Shown here: piece after piece, positions 45,522 through 60,148 of the stretch
Numbering within the stretch: the first letter of the stretch is position 1
How the letters are laid out: every line of letters starts with the position of its first letter
From: Bifidobacterium castoris
GTDB lineage: Bacteria; Actinomycetota; Actinomycetes; Actinomycetales; Bifidobacteriaceae
Direction: 5' to 3'
Assembly (NCBI RefSeq): GCF_003952025.1
Contig: NZ_QXGI01000004.1
Coordinates: 62,001-126,000, forward strand
Length of the DNA stretch: 64,000 nt
Program-made: the position numbers and the translations under genes
The notes under the pieces: model-generated
The model's database searches: none
Told to the model about the DNA's origin: nothing
Seen by the model: only the letters and a program-made list of their open reading frames with translations

Positions 45522-47945
45522 ATGAGAGAAGAGAAAACGTCGGAGACATGTTCGCGCTGCGGGGCGTATCGCGCTCCGGACGCTGAATTCTGCCGTAACT
45601 GCGGTGGCAAATTGCGGGCGGCTATGGATTCCGTTGATGTAACGACCGTTGCGAAGGGAGCGATGCCGCCAATTCCCGCAGTGCCGTTGCCGTCGGTGCC
45701 ACCGCCGACCGAAATGGGGGCGCCGCCGCCACCTTGCCCGCCTTCCGGCGATCATATGAAGGCTTCGGCCCGCAATCCACGCAAATTGCCGCTGACGATC
45801 ATCGCGATGGTTGTCTTTGCGCTGCTCGTGGTCACCGGATGCGCCGTCACCTATAACCTGCATCTGTGGGGAAGCCATGCGGTGCCGTATTTCAGCGCGG
45901 ATGACGAGATCCTGTCGGCAGACGATGTGCTCGCCCGATTGCAAGGTGATCGTTTCAACGCGAAGAAACGTCAGGAATTCAGCAAGGAGAAGCGTGGCGC
46001 GTATCTGAGGCTTGACGGCGTACAGGAAGGCGAGCGGGTCGAACGCACTCAGGAAATCACCGTCGTCGAATCGCTCGGGCCCGGCGTGCCGGAAGGGACC
46101 GTCGGCGAAGACGAGGGGACGGCGACGAAGATTCTGTCCGATATGGGCGTGCCTGTCACGAAGTACACGATGGTGTCGGACGATCCGGGCAAAGTCGTCG
46201 CCACGTTCCCGCAGGACGGACATGCGTTGGAAAAGCGGGACGACACCGCGAAGACGCCTGCGACGAAGACGGATACCGGCGAAGCGGATGGAACGGATAC
46301 GGGAACAAGCGGGGGTGAGCCCGCCCCCGATTCGCTCGATGGCATCAAGTTCGTCGTTGGGGTCAAAGGCGATGGCGTGCCGGTGGAGGTCTATGGCATG
46401 GCGCAGGCCGAAGCCGAGGGTCTGCTCAAATCGCGTGGATTCGAAGTCGGGACGAAACTAGTGCCCGCCGACCGCGACATGATCGGCAAGGTGGTGCGCA
46501 CCGAACCGCAGATCGGCAAGGAGTCGGCGGCCTCCCGGGCGACGATGTACATCGGGGCGAACGCGAAGGATCTGCGTGCGTCGATGATGATCACCGCCGA
46601 CGGTGTCGAGGAGAGCGAGCTGTATCACGGCAAGACACCGTCCGATTTGTCCACGCTGATCGGGCAATGGTGCACCGACGCCGGCGATTGCATCGAACTG
46701 GCGCCAACGGATTCCATCGATGAGGGAACACAACCGGTGTGCTACCTGCAGATGAAACGGGACGGCGAACACGTCGGCGCAGAACGACTGGACAACCTCC
46801 CCAGGGTGCACTATATGCCCGACTATGACGTGGACAAGCCGGAAGGGGCGTTCAGACACCAGCTCGGCACCGGAACCACCGGCGTCCTGGACATCTACGA
46901 CACGAACCAGCTCGCGCTATGCGGCACGCAGCCAAGGAACGGCGTCGGCTGGTATTGCGACCACGGCACCCCGAAGAACTGGGAGGAGTCGGATGACGAC
47001 GGCCGGCGACACGAGGACAGCGGACTGGTGTATCGCATGAGCGATTATCTGATCGTTGTGCCGGTGGACGCCGACATCGCGAGTGTGAGTCGAAGCGGGT
47101 ATTTCGTGCAATCCGACGAGAAGGCGGAGGAGGCGGATGCCGACCGGCCGTATCTGCTGATTCGCGACCCGCAGCTCTATGATGCCGACGACCGCGAAGT
47201 GAGCGCCCTCTCCACGGATGGTGGGACGGCGGTCAATCCGTTCATCCCGACTGAATCCGGCTCTCCGAAGATGAAATTCGCTCCGGCTCCGAGCGCCGAA
47301 TCCGCGTATTACCTCGTGCAGTCGTCACCTTTCGATTGGACGGCGATGGGTGAGGGTGAAGCGGTCTGCGATGAGCAGGGCTGCGACGTGGCGACGAAGG
47401 CGCCAGCGAAGCAGAAGGCCGCCGACATGACGATCGCGCAGATCCGATCCGCGGCCAAACGCGGCGATTTCACTCCGATCGCCGGCAGGTACTGTCAGAA
47501 GAAAACCGGTGACTGCCTGACGTTGGACGATGACGGCACGGTAACCGGTCCGCGCAGCGGCTATGTAAAGCATGACGCGATGTCGACGACACTCACCGTC
47601 CAGTCGTCGGTGAGGGCAACGTGGTTCCCGGAAGGCACGGTGAAGGATCATGCGCTGGAATTGAAGGCGCCGGAATCGGACACCTACTGCATGAACGATC
47701 GCGCCGGGGAGAACCAAGGGGAGGCCTGTCTGTCCGGCGACTACGCCTACGGTTCCGACATCCGGCAGTCGCTTACTCTGACCTATTACGCGAAGGGCCT
47801 TGATCTTCTGCAGCATGACGAATACGACCAGTACGCCTTCTACGGGGTGACGCCGCCGGATCCGGACACGCCGTTCCTGCATCGTCCGGAAGCACTGCGG
47901 CCGCCGCCTCCCGCCGACGAAAACGTCTACTACCTCGTCGACTGA
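45522..47945 (+). CDS. Zinc-ribbon membrane protein with PASTA-like ectodomain
   Basis: An 807-residue protein. An N-terminal zinc ribbon has Cys10-x-x-Cys13 and Cys24-x-x-Cys27 (CSRCGAYRAPDAEFCRNCG). A proline-rich linker follows (PPIPAVPLPSVPPP). One transmembrane segment lies at about residues 90-112 (LPLTIIAMVVFALLVVTG). The outer part has two PASTA-like units (one containing DMGVPVTKYTMVSDDPGKVVATFPQDG, one AEAEGLLKSRGFEVGTK ... KVVRTEPQIGK). A long Cys-containing region ends with ADENVYYLVD. The substrate is unknown; cell-wall sensing is inferred from the PASTA-like units. GAGGAGGAG precedes the ATG. Base composition is less GC-extreme than the core genes, which suggests acquisition. 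Confidence 0.85.
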   Translation: MREEKTSETCSRCGAYRAPDAEFCRNCGGKLRAAMDSVDVTTVAKGAMPPIPAVPLPSVPPPTEMGAPPPPCPPSGDHMKASARNPRKLPLTIIAMVVFALLVVTGCAVTYNLHLWGSHAVPYFSADDEILSADDVLARLQGDRFNAKKRQEFSKEKRGAYLRLDGVQEGERVERTQEITVVESLGPGVPEGTVGEDEGTATKILSDMGVPVTKYTMVSDDPGKVVATFPQDGHALEKRDDTAKTPATKTDTGEADGTDTGTSGGEPAPDSLDGIKFVVGVKGDGVPVEVYGMAQAEAEGLLKSRGFEVGTKLVPADRDMIGKVVRTEPQIGKESAASRATMYIGANAKDLRASMMITADGVEESELYHGKTPSDLSTLIGQWCTDAGDCIELAPTDSIDEGTQPVCYLQMKRDGEHVGAERLDNLPRVHYMPDYDVDKPEGAFRHQLGTGTTGVLDIYDTNQLALCGTQPRNGVGWYCDHGTPKNWEESDDDGRRHEDSGLVYRMSDYLIVVPVDADIASVSRSGYFVQSDEKAEEADADRPYLLIRDPQLYDADDREVSALSTDGGTAVNPFIPTESGSPKMKFAPAPSAESAYYLVQSSPFDWTAMGEGEAVCDEQGCDVATKAPAKQKAADMTIAQIRSAAKRGDFTPIAGRYCQKKTGDCLTLDDDGTVTGPRSGYVKHDAMSTTLTVQSSVRATWFPEGTVKDHALELKAPESDTYCMNDRAGENQGEACLSGDYAYGSDIRQSLTLTYYAKGLDLLQHDEYDQYAFYGVTPPDPDTPFLHRPEALRPPPPADENVYYLVD

Positions 47946-47976
47946 CCTGCAAACCGTCCGATTTCCCTGAAAATTC

Positions 47977-48001
47977 GCCGCGGTGGGTGGGCCGCCGCGG
48001 C
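47977..48001 (+). terminator. Possible terminator after the zinc-ribbon gene
   Basis: GCCGCGG (47977-47983) pairs with CCGCGGC (47995-48001), followed by AAAA. A similar but degraded stretch follows the remnant copy near 48780. Confidence 0.35.
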
Positions 48002-48127
48002 AAAACGGTTGCATCTGGGAATCCGCCGAACCGTGGTGCGTGTTCTGACTCATGGAGGTATACGGGCTTGCTGAGAAGGGTTGCCGTTGCTGCTGGTTGA
48101 GTTGGCTGTTTGCGCGGAGGCTTGAGT

Positions 48128-48268
48128 GCATTTGCGATTTTGGGGTGGGTGTCCTTGGAGAGTTTCCGATGATCTGTGCGGTTCTTATCGGTTTTGCGCG
48201 TAAACCGCACAGATTGGGGCTTTCAGTGACGGGGTTTGCGAGGACATCCACCCCAAAATCGCAGATAC
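48128..48268. repeat. 141-bp palindromic element, copy 2
   Basis: Same family as 45275-45415. Terminal inverted repeats of about 28 nt share the core GCGATTTTGGGGTGG and continue into GTGTCCT / ATGTCCT. The inner hairpin is a perfect 10-bp stem, CTGTGCGGTT with AACCGCACAG. It lies in the gene-free stretch 47946-48821. Chance reading frames through it look protein-like on both strands but only reflect the palindrome. Confidence 0.82.
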
Positions 48269-48290
48269 GGCGCTGGAGACAATTTGGCGA

Positions 48291-48397
48291 GTGCTCTCGT
48301 GGGGACGGGGACGGTCACCAGCCAACCCACCCTCGGCACCGGCATCGACTGGAACGAATTCCACATCGCCACCCGATACCCAGACACCACCGCCTAG
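48291..48397 (+). pseudogene. Short remnant of an unidentified coding region
   Basis: The frame ending at TAG 48395-48397 reads TLGTGIDWNEFHIATRYPDTTA at its end with coding-like composition, but no start or ribosome site is present and palindromic element copy 2 lies just upstream. It may be the 3' remnant of a gene truncated there. The parent family is not recognised. Confidence 0.3.
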
Positions 48398-48468
48398 AAC
48401 TCTAAATCAACACAAAATGACCTATATGCCCATTTACCGGATTAGAGTAGTGCGGCTACGGCAGTCAC

Positions 48469-48650
48469 AGTCGTGGATTCGCTCGTCGCGCAGAAGGGCA
48501 TATTCGACGAACACTCGCGCTGCGGCGGCGTCGGCGGATTCGGCGGGAATTGACGTCAAGCCGCTGCCTCTTCGACGAGACGGCGGCCGTGTGTCCGCAG
48601 TCGCGCAGACAGGGATTGGTCACGGCCATGCCGATTGCGGTGATGAATGC
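48469..48650 (-). pseudogene. Fragment of a ROK-family gene
   Basis: On the minus strand the fragment reads AIGMAVTNPCLRDCGHTAAVSS ... RLDVN, then after a frameshift PAESADAAAARVFVEYALL. The intact ROK protein at 62919-64000 reads AIGMAVPGPYLRDCGHTAVVSS ... WRDVN, PAEFADAFAVPVFIEQD. A 2-nt deletion (GGAATTGAC against GGGGAAGTTGAC) breaks the frame. Only about 60 codons remain. It shows a second ROK paralogue once stood here. Confidence 0.75.
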
Positions 48651-48681
48651 ACCGCCCCGGGAAGCTGATTCCGGGCTCCGC

Positions 48682-48803
48682 GGACGGCAACGGCGGAATG
48701 CCGCCCGTGGCCGACGAAAACGTCCACTGCCGTGTCGACTGACCTGAGCCCCGTCCGATTTGCGTGAAGATTCGCCGCAGCAGGTTGCCCGCCACGGCGA
48801 AAC
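48682..48803 (+). pseudogene. Remnant of the 3' end of a zinc-ribbon protein gene
   Basis: The frame MPPVADENVHCRVD-stop and about 60 bases beyond it align with the end of the gene at 45522-47945 (PPADENVYYLVD-stop) and its downstream flank (CCGTCCGATTT ... ATTCGCCGC). It has no upstream coding part, so a partial duplication or a deleted paralogue is likely. Confidence 0.65.
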
Positions 48804-48821
48804 GACTACGCTTGAGGACCT

Positions 48822-49322
48822 ATGGGACATGACATGCCGGTTCAGGGGACGACGCCAGAACCCGTCGGAGATCCGCAATGGGTCGCGTGGACGCTGCGAC
48901 GGCTGTCCGGCTCGCCGTTCCGTGCGAAGTTCCGGCTGTCGGACGCCGACCGCGCCTATGCGCGCGCGAAGGGCAGGGCGACGATCGACCGTCACGCCCA
49001 TGAGATGCTGCGTACCCGCGTCGGCGGCGCCCAGCCGATCAAGGACGGCAAACAGACGCCGTGGAAAGGTCATCCGGTGTTCGCGGCGCAGCATGCGACG
49101 GCCACCTGCTGCCGTGGCTGCATCATGCGCTGGCACCGCATCCCCAAGGGCCGCGCTCTCACCGATGCCGAGGTGAACCGGCTCGCAGCGCTCGTCATGG
49201 CGTGGATCGACCGCGATCTGCGCGACCATCCGGCGCAACCGGAACCGCCGGCTGAGATCGTGAAGAGCACCACGTCGCAGCCGAAGGCGGCCCCGACCGC
49301 GTCGATGGAGCCGTTGTTCTGA
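48822..49322 (+). CDS. DUF4186 family protein
   Basis: A 166-residue protein with the DUF4186 core: FRAKFRLSDADRAYARAKG, IDRHAHEML, DGKQTPWKGHPVF, AQHATATCCRGCIMRWH and IPKGRALTDAEV. The invariant His and Cys residues (HATATCCRGC) suggest a metal site. The function of the family is unknown. The last 30 residues are variable. ATG 48834 (MPVQGT) is a second possible start. The HAD-like gene follows 44 nt later. Confidence 0.88.
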   Translation: MGHDMPVQGTTPEPVGDPQWVAWTLRRLSGSPFRAKFRLSDADRAYARAKGRATIDRHAHEMLRTRVGGAQPIKDGKQTPWKGHPVFAAQHATATCCRGCIMRWHRIPKGRALTDAEVNRLAALVMAWIDRDLRDHPAQPEPPAEIVKSTTSQPKAAPTASMEPLF

Positions 49323-49353
49323 TCCGCGATCAGCCGGCGCGCCGCGCCGCTGC

Positions 49354-49359
49354 TACGAT
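49354..49359 (+). promoter_or_regulatory. -10 hexamer of the HAD-like gene
   Basis: GC-TACGAT overlaps ATG 49358 and stands 7 nt before GTG 49367, so transcription would begin at the GTG. Confidence 0.45.
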
Positions 49360-49366
49360 GGCGGCT

Positions 49367-49957
49367 GTGCCCAATGAATCCCTCGAATCCCAGCACAGCG
49401 GACCTTCGGCCACCGCCGTCGTCCTCGACTATTTCGGTGCGCTCGTCGACTGGCGTCCCGAGCGTGTCGTCGGCATGTTCTATCCGGCCGGCGTGACCGC
49501 GATGTTCTTCGACGCCGACGACCCGCACGGCTACGACCACTATCGCCGCCGTGCCATCGAAGGTTGGGGCGACGAACGGATCATCGATGACTATTCGCGT
49601 GAGCATGGCCCCGCCGTCGGCTGGATCATGCGGTTGCTGCTCGAGAACCGCATGCTGGGCTTCTACGACATGCCCGACGGCGTCCCGACGCGGCTTCGTG
49701 AACTGCACGCCGCCGGCGTCCGCCTGTACGGCTTCGCGAACTGCTCGAGCGGCGCCGTCGCCCTCATGCATGAGAAATACCCCTGGCTGAGCCTGCTCGA
49801 CGGCACGATCGACGGTCGCCTGACGCCCGAGGAAACCCTCGTCGCCTTCGACCTCGACCCTGACTCCACCGCATTCGTCACGACCGACCCCTCCCGCGCC
49901 GCCGCCCTCATGAATGCCGGTCTGCATGTGACGCAAGCCTTGCCGCCTTTCGCTTGA
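49367..49957 (+). CDS. HAD-superfamily-like protein
   Basis: A 196-residue protein with the fold pattern of HAD hydrolases: AVVLDYFGALVDWRPERV at the N-terminus, an alpha cap, ELHAAGVRLYGFANCSSGAVALM, and a C-terminal VAFDLDPDSTAFVTTDPSRAAALMNAGLHV. The usual catalytic DxDGTL is changed to LDYFGAL, so the second aspartate is missing and classical phosphatase activity is doubtful. GTG 49367 is preferred because the -10 hexamer overlaps the ATG at 49358. Confidence 0.75.
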   Translation: MPNESLESQHSGPSATAVVLDYFGALVDWRPERVVGMFYPAGVTAMFFDADDPHGYDHYRRRAIEGWGDERIIDDYSREHGPAVGWIMRLLLENRMLGFYDMPDGVPTRLRELHAAGVRLYGFANCSSGAVALMHEKYPWLSLLDGTIDGRLTPEETLVAFDLDPDSTAFVTTDPSRAAALMNAGLHVTQALPPFA

Positions 49958-50004
49958 TGTGCATATCGGTGCTGTATCAACCGTGTATGCCACGCTGATA
50001 CGGG

Positions 50005-50955
50005 ATGACATGGTTCCTTCGCAATGACGATGCACACCATGATGGATGTTTCGTGGATGATTCCCAACATGATGTGGAACGCCGGAGTCGACTCCATACA
50101 ATGAGGGCGGCAACTGTTTGGGACTTTGGCGACGGGAAGAGCACTGCTATGGGGAAACCGCATTACACCATGGACGATAAGGCCCAATGGGCGTGGGATC
50201 ATGGCGGCCATATGGACAACGGCATTCGAGATGATCATGGTCGATTGATGGCCATCCCTCATCTGACACGGGTGGAGGATGACGATAACGACTATGACGA
50301 GCGGGGCGCTGACAGCGGTTCCGGTGGAAGTCTCGCCGCCGCCGTCGTGACTGCGGCCGCCGTAATTGGCATTGCCGGAATTGCTTCCATGTTTTCCGCT
50401 CGCAGGGAGGCAAGACGAAACGAGATCGCATTGCAGGAGCGTCTTGCTGCCGAAACGCAGCATCAGCAGGAGCTTCGCAAGTTCGAACGCAGCCGCATGC
50501 GGCAGAAGATGAAGCGTAAACTGGCCGAACAGCGTCTGCAGTTCGAACAGGAGAAACTGTCCATGGAGACCGACCGCAGGATGGCGGCGGAAAGGCGTGA
50601 GCAGCAGGCATGGCAACAGGTAACCGAGCAAAGGAACCTGACGGAGAAGATTCTTGACCAGCATGAGGCGCAGCTGCGGCATGACTGGCAGATTCAGCAG
50701 CAGTTGCTGCGATCGCTCGAACAGGAACGTGAAATGCTGCTGCGTCAGCAGGAGCAGATGACCTCCCAGTTGCAGATCCTGCATGATTTGTTGCGGACCG
50801 AAGCGGCGCAGGAAGCAACGATGCGCACGACCCGTGTCCAGATTGAGATGCTCATGCTGTCCATGCAAGGCGTGCATGCGCGTATCGAGGAGAATCACGA
50901 GCGCTATCAGCAGGAACAAAGTCTCTTGTTGGCATTGGAGAGCGAGACGAAGTAG
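50005..50955 (+). CDS. Unknown membrane protein with long coiled coil
   Basis: Up to 316 residues. After a hydrophilic N-terminus there is one transmembrane segment at about residues 112-134 (LAAAVVTAAAVIGIAGIASMF). A long charged coiled coil follows to the end, rich in Gln, Glu and Arg (RREARRNEIALQERL ... ESETK). No family is recognised. The start is uncertain: ATG 50101 (MRAATVWDFGDGK) and ATG 50149 (MGKPHYTMDD) are also in frame. Base composition is clearly less GC-rich than the core genes. It is followed by another membrane protein of similar composition, so the two may work together. Confidence 0.65.
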   Translation: MTWFLRNDDAHHDGCFVDDSQHDVERRSRLHTMRAATVWDFGDGKSTAMGKPHYTMDDKAQWAWDHGGHMDNGIRDDHGRLMAIPHLTRVEDDDNDYDERGADSGSGGSLAAAVVTAAAVIGIAGIASMFSARREARRNEIALQERLAAETQHQQELRKFERSRMRQKMKRKLAEQRLQFEQEKLSMETDRRMAAERREQQAWQQVTEQRNLTEKILDQHEAQLRHDWQIQQQLLRSLEQEREMLLRQQEQMTSQLQILHDLLRTEAAQEATMRTTRVQIEMLMLSMQGVHARIEENHERYQQEQSLLLALESETK

Positions 50956-51047
50956 CGAGGCGCGTCTGCTTGGATGCTTTCACTGCGCTATGAGTGACGC
51001 CCATTCAGGATGCAATGAACGATGATCGATTGACTGCGGGGGATGCA

Positions 51048-51890
51048 ATGAAAAAGAAGACGATGATGGCCGAATCGCCGATGGACACGCAAGACGCGAC
51101 GGACGTGGCAATCGAGGCAATGAATCTGTATGAGATGGGGGAGCATGCGCGGGCATTGCGATTGACTCGGCAGTATCTGGCTTCAGATGGCGAAGAGGAT
51201 GCGGAGGTATGGACCTTGCACGCGATGTTGGCGATGGAACTCGATAATGTCGCCGAAGCCGATGCGGCGATCAGTTGCGCGGAAGATCTTGTTGCCGACG
51301 ATGAACTCGCGATGGAAGTGCGTTCATTGGTGAACGAACGCAAAAGACTGGCTCTGGGCGCGAAGAACCTGCACGAGCAGTCTTGGCGTGCGGATGGCAA
51401 TGACGTTGAAAACGGATTGGCGCTGCATCGGTCGCTGCGCGCCATCGGACAGGTCGAGGAAGCCAATGCGCTGGAGCGGCAGCTGCGCCTGCGTTTTCGT
51501 GGCGATGACCATGTACGAGCCGCACTGAACGACGCGCGATTCTCCGACAGTTGGATCCACGCGCGAACGTCGCAATCGAAGGCAGCCTCGGCTACATCGG
51601 ATGGACGGCCGTTGGCGCGGCACGGTTTCACGGCGTGGCTGAAGCGCTTCCTCAATGTAACCGAGCAGGGAAGGAACCCGTTCGCGGGACTCGGCTTCGG
51701 GCAAAAGATGGTGCTGGGCGGCAAATGGATGCTGGCCGTAATCTGCATCTGCCATGTCGCCGCGGTCATCGTCGGCGCGCTCGCCGTATGCGTGATGGAG
51801 CCAGCCGGATGGCTCCTCCTCGGAGTCGCCGCCCTGGTCATGACCTCGAAAGCGCGAGGGAAGCAGCATGGACGCCGCAAAGAGGAGTGA
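51048..51890 (+). CDS. Unknown TPR-like protein with C-terminal membrane segments
   Basis: A 280-residue protein. Helical repeats resembling TPRs lie at about residues 15-150 (AIEAMNLYEMGEHARALRLTRQYL, AEVWTLHAMLAMELDNVAEAD). Two hydrophobic segments lie near the C-terminus (KWMLAVICICHVAAVIVGALAV and PAGWLLLGVAALVM). GGGGGA stands 6 nt before ATG 51048; earlier in-frame ATGs at 50994 and 51015 lack this. It probably presents a cytoplasmic protein-binding domain at the membrane. The preceding gene ends 92 nt upstream and has similar low-GC composition. Confidence 0.65.
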   Translation: MKKKTMMAESPMDTQDATDVAIEAMNLYEMGEHARALRLTRQYLASDGEEDAEVWTLHAMLAMELDNVAEADAAISCAEDLVADDELAMEVRSLVNERKRLALGAKNLHEQSWRADGNDVENGLALHRSLRAIGQVEEANALERQLRLRFRGDDHVRAALNDARFSDSWIHARTSQSKAASATSDGRPLARHGFTAWLKRFLNVTEQGRNPFAGLGFGQKMVLGGKWMLAVICICHVAAVIVGALAVCVMEPAGWLLLGVAALVMTSKARGKQHGRRKEE

Positions 51891-51962
51891 GCCGACTTAT
51901 GAAGCTTATGAAGCTCCGTTCAGACATGAAATGAGACGTCGAAGTCATCCCGTCTCCGTGAC

Positions 51963-52325
51963 CTACTTCGCTGCCATGCGCTCCTCGAGGTAGTCGCGCA
52001 GCAGACGGGCGTGGTTGACGTCCGGGTCTCGCGCGCCATAGATGAGCGTGACCTTCGGATGGTCGCGGATGATCCGCTCGAGCTGCTCGACCGCCGGGTT
52101 CGCGTCGAGCTCGAGCCGGTAGCTTTCAGCGAACTCGAGAATCCGGTTCGGGTCGTGGCCCCACGCCTTGCGCAGCTCGGTGCTCGGAGCGATCTGCTTC
52201 ATCCACAGGTCGAGATGCTCGCGTTCCTTGGACATGCCGCGCGGCCACAGCCGGTCCACGAGGATCCGGTAGCCGTCGTCCTCGTCCGCCGGCGCATACG
52301 CGCGCTTGATCGTCAACTCCGTCAT
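51963..52325 (-). CDS. DUF488 family protein
   Basis: A 120-residue protein with the DUF488 signature: IKRAYAPADEDDGYRILVDRLWPRGMSKE near the N-terminus, APSTELRKAWGHDP and LIYGARDPDVNHARLLRDYL. The family is widespread and of unknown function. ATG 52325 is chosen because a TAGACT -10 hexamer lies 7 nt upstream. It is divergent from the Wadjet operon, 183 nt away, and convergent with the TPR-like gene. Confidence 0.88.
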   Translation of the reverse strand: MTELTIKRAYAPADEDDGYRILVDRLWPRGMSKEREHLDLWMKQIAPSTELRKAWGHDPNRILEFAESYRLELDANPAVEQLERIIRDHPKVTLIYGARDPDVNHARLLRDYLEERMAAK

Positions 52326-52332
52326 ACCCGCC

Positions 52333-52338
52333 AGTCTA
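52333..52338 (-). promoter_or_regulatory. -10 hexamer of the DUF488 gene
   Basis: On the minus strand TAGACT is followed by 7 nt and ATG 52325. This is another leaderless-type start. Confidence 0.4.
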
Positions 52339-52442
52339 GGATTCGCATCCGGCTGCGCAACCGATGTTCGCCCGTCACGCAATGGTTCCGTATCTGCACC
52401 CGGATCACCGTTGCCTCATCGGTCCGCGCGCCGCGCTTTCGC

Positions 52443-52448
52443 TACAAT
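52443..52448 (+). promoter_or_regulatory. -10 hexamer of the Wadjet operon
   Basis: GC-TACAAT stands 60 nt before jetA. The transcript leader would contain a short open frame, ATG 52459 to TGA 52494 (MSTDERTCGMM), ending just before the jetA ribosome site. No -35 is convincing. Confidence 0.45.
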
Positions 52449-52508
52449 GGAAAATGGCATGTCCACGGACGAACGGACGTGCGGAATGATGTGAGAGAAA
52501 GGCGGCAG

Positions 52509-58841
<6,333 letters not shown>

Positions 58842-58842
<1 letters not shown>

Positions 58843-60020
58843 TGAGCGGCACGCGCGCCGCGCATCCGCAAGGTACGGCGACGCCCGACGATCTGCGTGC
58901 ATGGGTCGCGCGGACCGTCGAGCGTGAGATGTTCGCCATCGACGATCCGTGGCCGCGCACGAAGGCGGTGCGTTGGCCGAAGGAAGCGACGCTCATCGCA
59001 GACGTCAACGCCGTGCACGACGCGAACAACGCGCTCAAGGACTTCGCCGCGCGCCACGGCTGCGACGTGACATGCACGGCGCGGCGGCTCGGCGCGCGCG
59101 TCATGCTCGTCGACCACGTCACCGTGCCGGACGAGCGCACCGCGCTCGCGATCGCCGGAGCAACGCTGCGGCGTGAACGCGAACGGACACTTGTACGCGC
59201 CGCGCAGCTCGCGCGGGAGTGCAGCGTGGCGCCGGCGATTGCGATGCAGGCGGTGCAGCGGCTTCGCGACGAGACGGACGTCGATTTCGCGCTGTTCGCG
59301 AGGGCGGCCGCATGGTTCGCCGCGCATCGCGACGATATCGCATCGATGACGGCGCGCGAGGTGCCGCTCGAGGGGTTCTCGGCGAAATGGCTCGGCGGCG
59401 CGCGCTCGCGGCGGCGGTCGGCGATCTGCATGGTGCTCGGCGTCGACACGCTGCCGTTGCGCGAACGTCCCGACGAGCTGCGCTACCGTTACCTCGATCC
59501 GGCGGCCGCCGGCGAGCCTGACCGCATCGCCGTGACGCCGCAACACACGCCGGAACGGCCGGTGCGTCGCGCGATCATCGTCGAGAACAAGGACACCTAT
59601 CAGGCGATGCCGGCATTCTCCAACGCGGTATGCGTGTTCGGCTCCGGCTTCGCCGCCGTGCGCGCGGCGAGGCTGCTGCCGTTCCTCACCGATTGCGACG
59701 TCGTGTACTGGGGTGATCTCGATGCCTCCGGTTTCGAGATCCTCTCCGCCGTGCGGGCGTCCGGCATCGACTGTACGAGCATGCTGATGGATCGGGAGAC
59801 CTACGCATACTCCATGCGCTTTGGTACAGGACTTGATGCGCGCAGCCACGCAATCGGCGTGCGTGAGCCGCTTGCGCGCGCGGCGATGCGGCTCGACGAC
59901 GACGAATACGCGCTGTACCGCACGCTGTGCGGGGTGGGGGAGGCGGGGGTGCCGCGCATCGAGCAGGAACGCATCCCGATTGCGCACGCAGTCGCGGCGT
60001 TGCGGTCGATGGGCTGGTGA
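58842..60020 (+). CDS. jetD: Wadjet nuclease JetD (DUF3322-DUF2220, Toprim, MksG)
   Basis: JetD cuts the plasmid trapped by JetABC. The 392-residue protein has an N-terminal DUF3322 region (VREMFAIDDPWPRTKAVRWPKE-like start, from about residue 25) and a C-terminal DUF2220 Toprim domain. Glu248 in IVENKDTYQAMP and Asp292-Leu-Asp294 in YWGDLDASGFEIL form the expected metal site. ATG 58842 shares one base with the jetC stop; GTG 58839 directly before it is an alternative. A stretch of 128 nt with no clear feature separates it from the next gene. Confidence 0.92.
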
Positions 60021-60148
60021 GACCGGCGCAAGGCGATGGGCGTGCCGTGGATCGTATGCCAAGGAGACGGGCCGCATGCGGGAACGGATTGTGAGGGTCG
60101 TGCGTACGATTCGCGGTCAATGCGCGGGATTTTCGGAGGTCCTTTAGG

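Noticed and set aside
44946-46223. Minus-strand open frame across palindromic element copy 1
   Set aside because: The stretch CDFGVGV...PTPKSQ is just the translated inverted repeat and recurs at copy 2; the rest is antisense to real genes.
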